Source of the DNA: Nostoc punctiforme NIES-2108 | GTDB lineage: Bacteria > Cyanobacteriota > Cyanobacteriia > Cyanobacteriales > Nostocaceae | DNA: 64,000 bases | Direction: 5' to 3' | Assembly: GCA_003326195.1 (NCBI GenBank) | Contig: LXQE01000029.1 | Coordinates: forward strand, 19,074 to 83,073 | Shown: positions 9,701-17,250 of the stretch, piece by piece | How the letters are laid out: each line of letters starts with the position of its first letter | Numbering within the stretch: the stretch's first letter is position 1 | Notes under the pieces: generated by a model | The model's database searches: none | The model's input: the letters and a program-made list of their open reading frames with translations, nothing else | What the model was told of the DNA's origin: nothing | Program-made: the position numbers and the translations under genes

Positions 9701-11390
9701 CATCTAGGAGAGATAGAGATTCGGCATAATGGATTAAAGCTTGGTGGATGTCTCGATAAAGTTGGGCATTTTCCACTGCTAAGGCAACACGCTGGGTAAT
9801 ATCTGTTGCTAAAGTTAGGTCAGTGCGATCGTACCGACGGTCTGCTTGAGTGGTGACAAAGCTGATGGTGCCCAGTACTCGCCCTTTTGCAATTAACGGC
9901 ACAATCATCACAGACTTCATTCCCAGTTGGCGAACAAGTTCTAAGTGTTCCTGATTCTGAGTACTTGCCACTAATAGCGAGTCAGGTATCTCTGAGATTA
10001 ATTCGCTTTGCCCGGTTTGCAGTACTTTGGTAATTGCGCTTGCACCCTTGTAATCTGTTGCATACTCCTGAAGTTTACGCGCCAACTCCGCTTTCGATGG
10101 GTCTGTATGGGCAATGGGTAGGCGGCGAATGGAACCATCTTCATTTAAAATATCGACGCTACACCAATCAGCAAGCTGGGGAACCGAGATTTTAGCGATC
10201 TGTTCTAAGGTTTGTTCATAATCTAGCGAAGTAGAGAGTAAACTACTAATTTGGGCGATATAGTGTAGTCTTTCCTCAGCCTGCTTGCGCTCTGTAATAT
10301 CGACAACAAAAAAAGCTCCTCGATCTACAGTCCCTTCAAAGCGGCTAGCACCTACCAAAATCGGGAAGCGTGAGCCGTTTTTATGGATATATTCCTTTTG
10401 ATATGGTGTGCAAAAAGAACTGTCTTGAAGTTGAGTCAGTGCTTGCTTATCGAGTTGCCCGTACTCTGTAGGAGTTAAATCTTGCCAGTTAATTTTTCCA
10501 GAAACTAATTCTTCACGGGTATAACCCACCATATTCAGCAAGGCATCGTTTGCTTCTGTAATCCCCCCGTCTCTACTCCAGAAGCCAATACCAATCATGT
10601 TTGACTCAACTACACTGCGAAACTTAGCTTCGCTTTCCCGTAATGCTTGTTCAGTTTGTTTTAGTTGAGTAATATTCACAGCTGTACAGGTAATACCCTG
10701 AATGCTATTGTCTGCATCCTTTAGTGGTTCAACTAGCAAATCGTAGTAACAGTCTTTTCCATAAGTTGTCAGATAAACTTCTTGGCGGGTTGCAACACCA
10801 GTCTCTATTACCTTTAGCTTAATTGCCTTCAATTGCTCTGCTACTGAGGCTGGAAATAATTCATCATCAGATTTACCTAACATTTCCTCAGCAGTTTCTA
10901 GACCTTGAGGATTATGAATCCATTGATATCGCAAATCGCAATTCTGCTGAAACACCACGATATCAGAACTACTTAATGCTAATCGAAATCTTTCTTCACT
11001 AACTCTTAGCTCTTGCAGATTTCTATCAGCTCGTCTTTTTGCAGTTTTTAATCGCTCACATAAGATACTAAAGAGCAATCCTTGTAATGCAAACAACCCA
11101 ATTCGCACAGAATTGGATAAGTCAAAACTCAGATCATAAGCTGGAGGGAGAAAGAAGTAATCGCTCAGTAACGCAGACAAGAAAGTTGCAAACAGCCCTG
11201 ACTTCAAACCACCATACCAAGCACTCACCATTACAGCGCTAAAAAACAGCAAAAAAGGAGTTCCACTCATGCTTAACCAGGGGTCTAGCATCAACATTAG
11301 CACTAATGCAAGTGCGACAATTAATACAACGATGCCATAACGCAGTAACTGAGAATAATGAATATGGGGCATGAAAAGTTCTTGGAACAA
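6765..11390 (-). CDS. Hybrid sensor histidine kinase, membrane-anchored, multi-PAS/GAF
   Basis: 1541 residues. The N-terminus (about 1-120) has four hydrophobic segments resembling the KdpD-type DUF4118 membrane region. Then, approximately: PAS 134-250, PAS 252-372, GAF 385-545, PAS 562-680, PAS 690-812, GAF 825-985, GAF 1000-1150. The kinase core follows, with HisKA (LSHELRTPLNPILGW, phospho-His1178), N box near 1291 and G1 box DTGKGI near 1323. A C-terminal receiver spans 1419-1541 (phospho-Asp1469 in LLSDIGMP). It should autophosphorylate on His and pass phosphate to its own receiver. Ligands are unknown. No Hpt or output regulator is adjacent. Its kinase-receiver half is closely paralogous to that of the gene at 17251-21756. 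Confidence 0.88.
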   Translation of the reverse strand: MFQELFMPHIHYSQLLRYGIVVLIVALALVLMLMLDPWLSMSGTPFLLFFSAVMVSAWYGGLKSGLFATFLSALLSDYFFLPPAYDLSFDLSNSVRIGLFALQGLLFSILCERLKTAKRRADRNLQELRVSEERFRLALSSSDIVVFQQNCDLRYQWIHNPQGLETAEEMLGKSDDELFPASVAEQLKAIKLKVIETGVATRQEVYLTTYGKDCYYDLLVEPLKDADNSIQGITCTAVNITQLKQTEQALRESEAKFRSVVESNMIGIGFWSRDGGITEANDALLNMVGYTREELVSGKINWQDLTPTEYGQLDKQALTQLQDSSFCTPYQKEYIHKNGSRFPILVGASRFEGTVDRGAFFVVDITERKQAEERLHYIAQISSLLSTSLDYEQTLEQIAKISVPQLADWCSVDILNEDGSIRRLPIAHTDPSKAELARKLQEYATDYKGASAITKVLQTGQSELISEIPDSLLVASTQNQEHLELVRQLGMKSVMIVPLIAKGRVLGTISFVTTQADRRYDRTDLTLATDITQRVALAVENAQLYRDIHQALIHYAESLSLLDALLGAAPVAVCFLDRELRYIRINQVFADINGLTIEEHLGCKFREVLPAMAAELEPQLQRVLDTGEPLLNMEISGETREQPERYGYWLGNYYPVRNAMGETVGIGIILADVTAAKQTEVALRESEERFRAMFNQAAVGIALVALDGQFLQVNPALCEITGYSLEELIQMNFQEITHPDDLEVDLENAGRVLAKEISGYSLEKRYICKDGSIVWVNLTSSTVWDVNGQPMYALGIIEDISHRKRIEATQNFLVEASTLLAASLDYEITLENVANLAVPTLADLCIVDVFEEDWSSKQIAIAIADPTKLNILDEIRRRYRPKTKAKELVRQLRIGISVFYPELSDSHLLQMSEDNEHLQLLQNLGIRSLMVIPVRSRGQLFGAISFFTAESGRYYQQTDLALAEDIARRAATAIDNARLYQETQRSVNRTVLLQKITAAFSEALTPQQVADVVVNQGIAALEATGGSVVLLTEGNTTLKVVQAIGYPQTLINTWTSFPIAAPNQIAETVRTGQPIFLENLAAMIARYPDLADVVTVIANNAWASIPLIVEGKVIGALGLSFTPLQIFNEEDRGFMLTLAQQCAQAIARAQLYEAEKTARAQAETANRIKDEFLAVLSHELRTPLNPILGWAKLLRTRKFDEATKIRALETIERNAKLQTQLIGDLLDVSRILQGKVSLNLHAVDLKIAIAAALETVRLAAEAKSIQIQTVLSNDIGKVLGDGDRLQQVMWNLLSNAVKFTPTDGLVEVRLQQVGLDAQIQVIDTGKGINPDFLPHVFDYFRQADAKTTRVFGGLGLGLAIVRHLVELHGGTVQAESLGEGQGATFTVKLPLLKNSELRVSSSEASQAELDTEETLLAGVQILLVDDQADVREFFSFALEQYGAAVTAVESADEALQTLVQSQPDILLSDIGMPIMDGYMLLREVRKLPPEQGGQIPAIALTAYAGEINYNQAMAAGFQKHLPKPVDPVDLAAAIVSLVDRT

Positions 11391-11823
11391 CCAATACTCA
11401 TTGCAGAGGCTGTATATACCCTAAGCTAGTTTGCAAATTTTAGTAACTTATCTCCAGATAGATTTTTGCTGAGTTACAAAACCTCTTTTGCCAGAGGTTG
11501 ATTTGTTAGCTATCTGATATGTAAAGTAAAAATTTAGCTCTATCCATCAAGATAAATGACGCTCTTTTGCTCCCTTCCTTGAGGTTAAATTTTTCGGGAA
11601 TCGATCGTTACTTGATATACTACTATTTATTTGGTAGCAATGAATATTTAAATTTGAATGAATAAGTAAAATATTGATATTGCCAGGATATCTACTTTAG
11701 CATTTAGATATAATAACGATGCGATCGCTTACTTCTAGTTTCACTTTAACAAAATTTCTGCTTTTTTAATTAGCGCATCTGTTGCCATATTCACCAAACG
11801 ATAAATATAGTTTGACTTGCTAG
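11391..11823. other. AT-rich intergenic region upstream of kinase
   Basis: Holds the presumed promoter of the 1541-residue kinase. No ORF or strong repeat seen. One HIP1 octamer near 11721. The Rcp-like remnant begins at its right edge. Confidence 0.45.
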
Positions 11824-12119
11824 AAGATTCCGGTTGTGGTAATGACCTCTTCTGCTGAAGACCAGGATATGATCGAGAGTTACCAGCTTGGGGTAAATAG
11901 CTACATCGTCAAACCTGTCGATTTTGAACCAATACGGTTCAGTTAAGGCTAAAACTCTGTTACCAAAGTCGTTTTTTTAACGAACCGCCAAGGCGCAGAG
12001 AACGCAGAGAGAAGAAAGAGATGCTTAACTGAACTGTATTGGATTTTGAACAATTTAACCAAGCCGTCCAACAGCTTGATTTTTATTGGATTTTGTTTAA
12101 TCAATTGCCAGTTTTGTAA
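11824..12119 (+). pseudogene. Rcp-like response regulator remnant, split by an insertion
   Basis: Bases 11824-11929 translate to a receiver-domain C-terminal part ([15 protein letters not shown], then [13 protein letters not shown]). The frame is then broken by a 112-bp element. It resumes at 12042-12119 with FEQFNQAVQQLDFYWIL and a stop at 12117-12119. Removing the element and one copy of the 10-bp duplication restores one continuous frame. The N-terminal two thirds, including the phospho-Asp, are absent: a stop codon lies directly before 11824. It resembles the Rcp-type regulator at 25403-25876 ([18 protein letters not shown]). Confidence 0.8.
11930..12041. mobile_element. 112-bp MITE-like inverted-repeat element
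   Basis: The left end CAATACGGTTCAGTTAAG and the right end CTTAACTGAACTGTATTG are inverted repeats with one mismatch over 18 bp. The direct repeat GATTTTGAAC flanks it at 11920-11929 and 12042-12051. The boundary is ambiguous by up to two bases, giving a target duplication of 8-10 bp. The interior (112 bp total) has no coding capacity and includes a GGCGCAGAGAACGCAGAGAG-like stretch. A second family member lies at 46253-46369. Confidence 0.85.
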
Positions 12120-12123
12120 AAAG

Positions 12124-12195
12124 ATTGGGGATTGGGGATTGGGCATGGGGCATTGGGAAGAATTTTTCCTAACTCCTAACTCCTAACTCCTAACT
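12124..12195. repeat. Mixed heptamer arrays (ATTGGGG/C and CCTAACT)
   Basis: 12124-12157 holds ATTGGGG, ATTGGGC and CATGGGG variants. 12168-12195 holds four perfect CCTAACT units. The arrays abut the 3' end of bioF. Confidence 0.85.
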
Positions 12196-12202
12196 CTCCT
12201 AC

Positions 12203-13363
12203 TCAGCACTCAGATAGTACTGCGACCAATTTTTCAATATGTGCTACTTCATGAGTTGCCATCACGGATATTCTGATTCGACTTGTGGGCACTGTGGGGG
12301 GACGAATTGCTGGGGCAAAAATGCCAGCGTCTCTTAGCTGTTTTCCAGCTTTAAGCGCATCTGTGGCATTAGGCAATTGAAAACATAATATGGGTGATTC
12401 AGAAGGCAGCAATTTCAGGTTAGGTAACTGTTGCAGCAAAGTTTTCAAATAATGTATATTTCCCCACAATTGGGCACGATGTTGCGGTTCTTGTTGCACG
12501 ATCTTGATTGCTGCTAAGGCTGCTGCTGTATCAGCAGGCGAAAGCCCAGTGGTATAAATCCAACTGGGTGCGCGGTTCCGCAAAAAGTCAATTAAGGCGC
12601 TACTTCCTGCTACATACCCGCCTAAACTACCTAAAGCTTTACTCAAAGTGCCAATTTGAATTAATTGCTTTCCTGTACATCCAAAATGCTCGACACACCC
12701 AGCGCCAGTTTTTCCTAGTACCCCAGTGGCATGAGCTTCATCGACTAGCAGCATACAGCTAAATTCATCAGCGAGATCCAACAGTACAGGCAACGGACAT
12801 AAATCGCCATCCATGCTGAAAACGGTATCAGTAACAATCAAACAGCGGCGGTAATTTTGCCGCTGCTGTTTCAACTGAGTTTTTAATACTGCCATATCAC
12901 AGTGCGGATATTCCACCACTGCTGCACCGCTGAGAATCGCTCCATTTTTTAGACTGGAATGATTGTACTGGTCAGAGAATATTAGATCGCGCTTGCCCAC
13001 AAGGGCGGTAATTGCACCCAAATTCGCTAGATACCCGGAACTAAATACCAAGGCATCTTCTGTTTGTTTGGTAGATGCGATCGCTTCCTCTAATTCCCTG
13101 TGTAACTCCCGATGCCCACTGAGTAATCTAGAACCAGTACTACCAGTACCAAATTCCGCGATCGCAGCCGTCGCCGCTGCCATCAAACGCTCATCTCCAG
13201 CCAATCCCAAATAGTCATTGCTGGCAAAATTAATTACCTCTTGCCCAGCTAAAACCACCGTTGCACCCGGACGGCCATTGATAGGTTGTACCGAACGATA
13301 CCAGTCTGCCCGATGAATTGTTGCTAAGGAATGTTCTAGCCAAGCATAAGGGTCTGTGGGCAT
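12203..13363 (-). CDS. bioF: 8-amino-7-oxononanoate synthase
   Basis: PLP-dependent alpha-oxoamine synthase. It condenses pimeloyl-thioester with L-alanine, the first step of biotin ring assembly. From the ATG at 13363 it has 386 residues. Landmarks: [31 protein letters not shown] (Asp208) and the PLP-lysine motif [12 protein letters not shown] (Lys242). The frame could begin seven codons earlier (13384), but those codons (MPHAPCP) are encoded by CATGGGG heptamers, so I prefer 13363. Even that start codon lies in the repeat and lacks a Shine-Dalgarno sequence. No other bio genes are adjacent. Confidence 0.9.
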   Translation of the reverse strand: MPTDPYAWLEHSLATIHRADWYRSVQPINGRPGATVVLAGQEVINFASNDYLGLAGDERLMAAATAAIAEFGTGSTGSRLLSGHRELHRELEEAIASTKQTEDALVFSSGYLANLGAITALVGKRDLIFSDQYNHSSLKNGAILSGAAVVEYPHCDMAVLKTQLKQQRQNYRRCLIVTDTVFSMDGDLCPLPVLLDLADEFSCMLLVDEAHATGVLGKTGAGCVEHFGCTGKQLIQIGTLSKALGSLGGYVAGSSALIDFLRNRAPSWIYTTGLSPADTAAALAAIKIVQQEPQHRAQLWGNIHYLKTLLQQLPNLKLLPSESPILCFQLPNATDALKAGKQLRDAGIFAPAIRPPTVPTSRIRISVMATHEVAHIEKLVAVLSEC

Positions 13364-13388
13364 GGGGCATGGGGCATGGGGCATGGGG
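13361..13388. repeat. CATGGGG heptamer array over bioF start
   Basis: Four perfect CATGGGG units. On the minus strand each supplies an ATG, in rotating frames, at the 5' end of bioF, so array length decides how far the frame extends upstream. Confidence 0.9.
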
Positions 13389-13463
13389 CATTGAAGGAGA
13401 TGAGGAGGATGAAGGGGATGAGGGTGTTGAGATTAAAGTTGATAAAGCAGCAGTCACGGGGAC

Positions 13464-13508
13464 GAGGGGGATGAGGGGGATGAGGGGGATGAGGGGAATG
13501 AGGGGGCA
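13464..13508. repeat. 9-bp tandem repeat, GAGGGGGAT x5
   Basis: Three perfect and two degenerate GAGGGGGAT units in the bioF-ruvA gap. The strong purine bias of the plus strand continues leftwards to about 13393 with related GATGAGG motifs. Confidence 0.9.
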
Positions 13509-13523
13509 AAGAGAATAACCCAT

Positions 13524-13586
13524 GCCCAATGCCCAATGCCCAATGCCCAATGCCCAATGCCCAATGCCCAATGCCCAATGCCCAAT
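13524..13586. repeat. Heptamer array, nine GCCCAAT units
   Basis: Nine perfect GCCCAAT copies, the reverse complement of the ATTGGGC family seen at 3404-3480, ending 5 bp before the ruvA stop codon. Confidence 0.95.
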
Positions 13587-13591
13587 GACCA

Positions 13592-14224
13592 TTAAACTTG
13601 TTCGCTACTAAGATGAGCGATCGCTTGTTTAATCCAGTCTTCGACATAAGCATCTTTGGGTAGTCCAATGTCTTCGCTGACTACATGTAGGGCGTGACTG
13701 ACCTCATGGGCAGTATATCCCAAGGCGAAGAGGGTCATTTGCACCTCTTCGAGAATTCCCGGTGCAGGCCCGCCTGTGGCGACGAAGAACCCGGCTGATT
13801 TGCGCCACTCGACTAATTTGCTTTTCAGTTCCAAACAGATGCGTTCAGCAATTTTTTTGCCCACACCTGGAGCCTGAATTAGGATTTGTATATTGCCAGC
13901 GATAATTGCTTGGACTAAATCTGGTAGTTCCAGAGTGTCTAAGAGGGCGATCGCTAAGGCTGCACCAATACCTGTAACAGTCAGCAAGTGACGAAATAAA
14001 TCGCGTTCGGCTGGGGAAGCAAACCCATAGAGAAAGGGCACTTCTTCACGAATTTGCAAATGGGTAAAAATTTGCGTTACTCCTCCCGACTCTGGTAACT
14101 GGTTTGCTAGCCTTTGGGGAACTTGCAAATCATACCCCAAGCCATTCACTTCCAGAGTCAGAATCACGCGATTAGCGCCAATTGTTTGGATACCAGCGAC
14201 TATACCTTTTAAATAACTAATCAT
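13592..14224 (-). CDS. ruvA: Holliday junction branch migration protein RuvA
   Basis: 210 residues from the ATG at 14224. RuvA tetramers bind Holliday junctions and load the RuvB helicase. The OB-fold N-terminus ([11 protein letters not shown]) is followed by tandem helix-hairpin-helix motifs ([15 protein letters not shown] and [14 protein letters not shown]). A flexible linker leads to the C-terminal RuvB-binding helices. A 16-codon upstream extension of the frame is not homologous and is rejected. The start overlaps the stop of the upstream phosphatase by one base (TAATG), implying translational coupling. ruvB and ruvC are not nearby. Confidence 0.93.
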   Translation of the reverse strand: MISYLKGIVAGIQTIGANRVILTLEVNGLGYDLQVPQRLANQLPESGGVTQIFTHLQIREEVPFLYGFASPAERDLFRHLLTVTGIGAALAIALLDTLELPDLVQAIIAGNIQILIQAPGVGKKIAERICLELKSKLVEWRKSAGFFVATGGPAPGILEEVQMTLFALGYTAHEVSHALHVVSEDIGLPKDAYVEDWIKQAIAHLSSEQV

Positions 14225-14982
14225 TACAAGAGACCAAAATAATTTAAGCCTTCGATAATTCCACCTGCACAAAAAGCTTTTGCCAGGTAGCGGTAGTCTG
14301 CGGGATACTCATTGTGCCATTGGAGTAACTCTTTGCGGGCATTCCCCACAATGATTCCCCGTTCGTTGCCTACAGCAAATAAAGCAATATCATTACCTGA
14401 ATCACCACAGACAACTGTTTGTTCTGCTGCAAATTTCCACTTCTGGCGTAAAAACTGCATTGCCTGACCTTTATCGCTGCTATGGGGTACAATGTCAAGG
14501 TCAATACCGCTACTGTAGATTAACTTTACATTTAATTTAGATTTCTGCAACTCTGCTTCAAGTTGTGATATCACTCTGACAGATGCATCTTGTTCTAGAA
14601 AACAACTCACTTTGAAGGGACGCTGTTCGGAATCTGGTTGCCGAACTAACTCAGGATATTTTTTCGTAATAGATAATACAGTTTCCCGTTCCCATCCCGG
14701 AGAGAGGATTTCTGACCAATCTGAGTCTGGAGTATCAGTACCATCTAAGTAAATTTCTGTACCCACGGAAAGAACGAGGGCATCCGGTTGCAGAAGGTTT
14801 TTTTGAGCTTGGAGTTCTTTGTAAAGTACAGGCGATCGCCCGGTAGAATAAACAATCTTAGTGCCGTATTCTTGGCGATGTTGACTCAGTAGTTGATTTA
14901 GTTCTGGTAAAGCGCTGTCATCGCCCACAGTCCGGTATACCAGGGTGTCATCTAAGTCGGTTACAAACAGAAATGGTTTCAT
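14224..14982 (-). CDS. spp: Sucrose-phosphate phosphatase (HAD superfamily)
   Basis: 252 residues. It removes phosphate from sucrose-6-phosphate, the last step of sucrose synthesis. HAD motif I is FVTDLDDTL (nucleophile Asp9, acid/base Asp11 from this start). Motif II contains STGRS. Motif III/IV is [11 protein letters not shown]...[12 protein letters not shown]. An AGAGG ribosome binding site sits 8 bp before the ATG at 14982, which decides against the TTG at 15000. The length is typical of stand-alone cyanobacterial SPP. It forms a two-gene unit with ruvA by the TAATG overlap, with no obvious functional link. Confidence 0.88.
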   Translation of the reverse strand: MKPFLFVTDLDDTLVYRTVGDDSALPELNQLLSQHRQEYGTKIVYSTGRSPVLYKELQAQKNLLQPDALVLSVGTEIYLDGTDTPDSDWSEILSPGWERETVLSITKKYPELVRQPDSEQRPFKVSCFLEQDASVRVISQLEAELQKSKLNVKLIYSSGIDLDIVPHSSDKGQAMQFLRQKWKFAAEQTVVCGDSGNDIALFAVGNERGIIVGNARKELLQWHNEYPADYRYLAKAFCAGGIIEGLNYFGLL

Positions 14983-15083
14983 GATTAATACCTCTTGCAA
15001 AATCTCGTTATTCTACCGCGGGAAGAGACTTTTACAAGAGACTCCATGAGTGGAACTCACAAGGAACAATGAAAATACTTCTT

Positions 15084-15146
15084 CCTGTTCCCCGTTCCCC
15101 GTTCCCTGTTCCCTATTTTCTGTTTCCTGTTACCTGTTCCCTGTTT
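15084..15146. repeat. Degenerate heptamer array, CCTGTTC family x9
   Basis: Nine consecutive 7-bp units (CCTGTTC, CCCGTTC, CCTATTT and others) in the 356-bp gap between the phosphatase and the Uma2 gene. The rest of this gap shows no gene. Confidence 0.85.
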
Positions 15147-15338
15147 TCAAGGCAGGTTCACTAAAAACAAAACAAGTTGGAAACTCGCGCTTACCGCTAA
15201 CCTTACAGGCTAAGTAGTTATTTAGAAGGAATGAATTTTTCTATATTGCTTGATTGTGCCTGCGATCGCAACTACCAACTCACCCGCTTCACGGCACTAC
15301 GATACAATCAATATTAACCACCTCTACCACCTGCGCTC

Positions 15339-16043
15339 GTGGTCAACACCTCTTCACAACATTCGACTCCAACTGATTCTCCCTCCGACATTCCGCCTCT
15401 TGAGAGTGGCGATCGCCTCATTCGTCCAGAGTTTGAGCGTCGCTATAATGCCATGCCCAACCTTAAGAAAGCCGAATTGATTGAAGGAGTCGTTTACGTG
15501 GCATCACCTTTGCGTTTTGAACCACATGCCGAACCGCATGGTAATTTAATGATTTGGCTGGGAAATTATAAAGTAGCCACACCTGGTGTCAGATTGGGCG
15601 ATAATCCAACTGTGCGGCTAGATTTAGATAATGAACCCCAACCTGATGCCATTTTGTTAATCGATGCAGCGTGTGGCGGATCATCTCATCTAAGTACTGA
15701 TGGATACGTGGAAGGTGCGCCAGAATTAGTAGCAGAAGTTGCCGCCAGCAGTGCTAGCAAAGATTTGTATGATAAAAAACGTGCCTATCGTCGCAATGGC
15801 ATTCAGGAATATATTGTTTGGCAGGTTTTTGATAGCACTGTTAGTTGGTTCAGCTTGCAAAATGGTGAATACGTAGCACTGATCCCAAATGCGTTAGGGA
15901 TAATTCAAAGTCAAGTGTTTCCGGGATTGTGGCTTGATGTATCAGCATTAGTTGCAGGAAATATGCAACAAGTTTTGGCAGTGTTGCAAAAAGGGCTAAG
16001 TTCAGTAGAGCATCAGATGTTTATTCAGCAGATAAGTATTTAA
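15339..16043 (+). CDS. Uma2-family (DUF820) putative endonuclease
   Basis: 234 residues from a GTG start. Uma2 proteins carry a PD-(D/E)XK nuclease fold and are greatly expanded in cyanobacteria. Visible core: PQPDAIL (Asp103), VAEVAASSASKDLYDKK (Glu133, Lys147) and YRRNGIQEYIVW. The N-terminal 25 residues are Ser/Thr/Pro-rich. No clear ribosome binding site precedes the GTG, and no in-frame ATG before the conserved region exists, so the start is tentative. Biological role is unknown for the family; most copies are thought to derive from mobile elements. Confidence 0.85.
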   Translation: MVNTSSQHSTPTDSPSDIPPLESGDRLIRPEFERRYNAMPNLKKAELIEGVVYVASPLRFEPHAEPHGNLMIWLGNYKVATPGVRLGDNPTVRLDLDNEPQPDAILLIDAACGGSSHLSTDGYVEGAPELVAEVAASSASKDLYDKKRAYRRNGIQEYIVWQVFDSTVSWFSLQNGEYVALIPNALGIIQSQVFPGLWLDVSALVAGNMQQVLAVLQKGLSSVEHQMFIQQISI

Positions 16044-16221
16044 AACTTTTTAAAAACGCAAAATTGCATTTCGTGCTATTCGTCTAAAGTCTTATTCCTT
16101 AAATGAAGAATAAATCCTCTCAAAGCTAGGTGAGCAAATTCTTTGGCTGCGTTAGTCTCAAAATTGGTAGTAAACGTGCTTTTGTTGACCACGCTGCTAT
16201 GCTAGTGAAATCGTTATATTA

Positions 16222-17232
16222 ATGCTTGAACACAATATTATTGTCGTTGGAACATCAGCAGGTGGAGTTGAGGCGCTGACTTATTTAGTCAAGCATTTGC
16301 CGCCCGATCTCAATGCTGCTGTGATTATAGTTCTTCATGTATCCAGTCACAGCACGAGTATTCTGCCAAAAATATTAAATCGCGCTGGCAACTTACCAGT
16401 GTCTCATGCTCAGGACGGCGAAGCTATTGTTCATGGTAGGATTTATGTGGCTTTGCCTGACTACCACTTACTGGTAGAACAAGGATATTTGCGTTTAACG
16501 CGGGGAGCAAAAGAAAATCGTTGTCGTCCCGCCATCGATCCATTGTTTCGCAGTGCAGCGCGAACCTATGGGCAACGAGTGATTGCTGTGCTACTAACAG
16601 GTATGCTTGACGACGGCACGGCGGGAATAATGGCTGTAAAAATGCGGGGCGGTGTGGCAATTGTCCAAAATCCTGATGATGCTTTGTATCCTAATATGCC
16701 ACGTAATGCGATCAATAATGTAGAGGATATTGACCATATCGCGCCACTTTCAGATATTCCTTCTATTTTGGTAGCTTTAGTTAATATACCAATGGAAATA
16801 CAGCCAGAAAACCCCGTACCTAGCAAGATGGAGTTTGAAACTGAAATAGCGCAGTTGAGTTTGGAAGCAGTAGAAAACGAAAGCGATCGACCTGGTAAAC
16901 CATCAACCTTTGGCTGTCCTGACTGCGGCGGTATCCTCTGGGAACTCGAAGAGGGAAATTTGTTGCGCTTCCGGTGCCGCACGGGTCATGCTTATTCAGT
17001 AGAAACTTTGCTAGCCACCCAGTCTGATAAGGTGGAGGATGCACTATGGATCGCTTTAAGGGCATTGGAAGAGAAAGCTTCTTTATCACATCGTATAGCT
17101 TCAAGGATGGAGGCTCGCAATCAAAACTTGGCGGCAGAAAAATTCAAAGAGGAGGCACAATCTGCCTGGCAGCGCTCCGCCATTATTCGAGAAGTACTTT
17201 TGAAGGTCGATCCAAACACAGGTGTTGATTGA
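16222..17232 (+). CDS. CheB-type methylesterase domain protein without receiver
   Basis: 336 residues. The CheB catalytic domain spans residues 1-190, with Ser12 in GTSAGG, His39 in VLHVSSHS and an Asp130/131 pair in TGMLDDGT forming the expected Ser-His-Asp triad. The N-terminal receiver of canonical chemotaxis CheB is missing. A Cys/His cluster in the C-terminal half (CPDCGG, Cys232/Cys235, then RCRTGHAYS, Cys252/His256) suggests a zinc ribbon, and a helical tail follows. No CheR, CheA or chemoreceptor gene is nearby. It ends 18 bp from the convergent 1501-residue kinase. The substrate may not be a chemoreceptor. Confidence 0.85.
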   Translation: MLEHNIIVVGTSAGGVEALTYLVKHLPPDLNAAVIIVLHVSSHSTSILPKILNRAGNLPVSHAQDGEAIVHGRIYVALPDYHLLVEQGYLRLTRGAKENRCRPAIDPLFRSAARTYGQRVIAVLLTGMLDDGTAGIMAVKMRGGVAIVQNPDDALYPNMPRNAINNVEDIDHIAPLSDIPSILVALVNIPMEIQPENPVPSKMEFETEIAQLSLEAVENESDRPGKPSTFGCPDCGGILWELEEGNLLRFRCRTGHAYSVETLLATQSDKVEDALWIALRALEEKASLSHRIASRMEARNQNLAAEKFKEEAQSAWQRSAIIREVLLKVDPNTGVD

Positions 17233-17250
17233 AGCTTAAACCTAATTATT

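Noticed and set aside
13230..13668. Several ORFs around the bioF-ruvA gap
   Set aside because: Low-complexity translations of heptamer and 9-mer repeats, overlapping real genes.
16424..17104. Three minus-strand ORFs inside the CheB-like gene
   Set aside because: Shadow frames of a strongly conserved gene.
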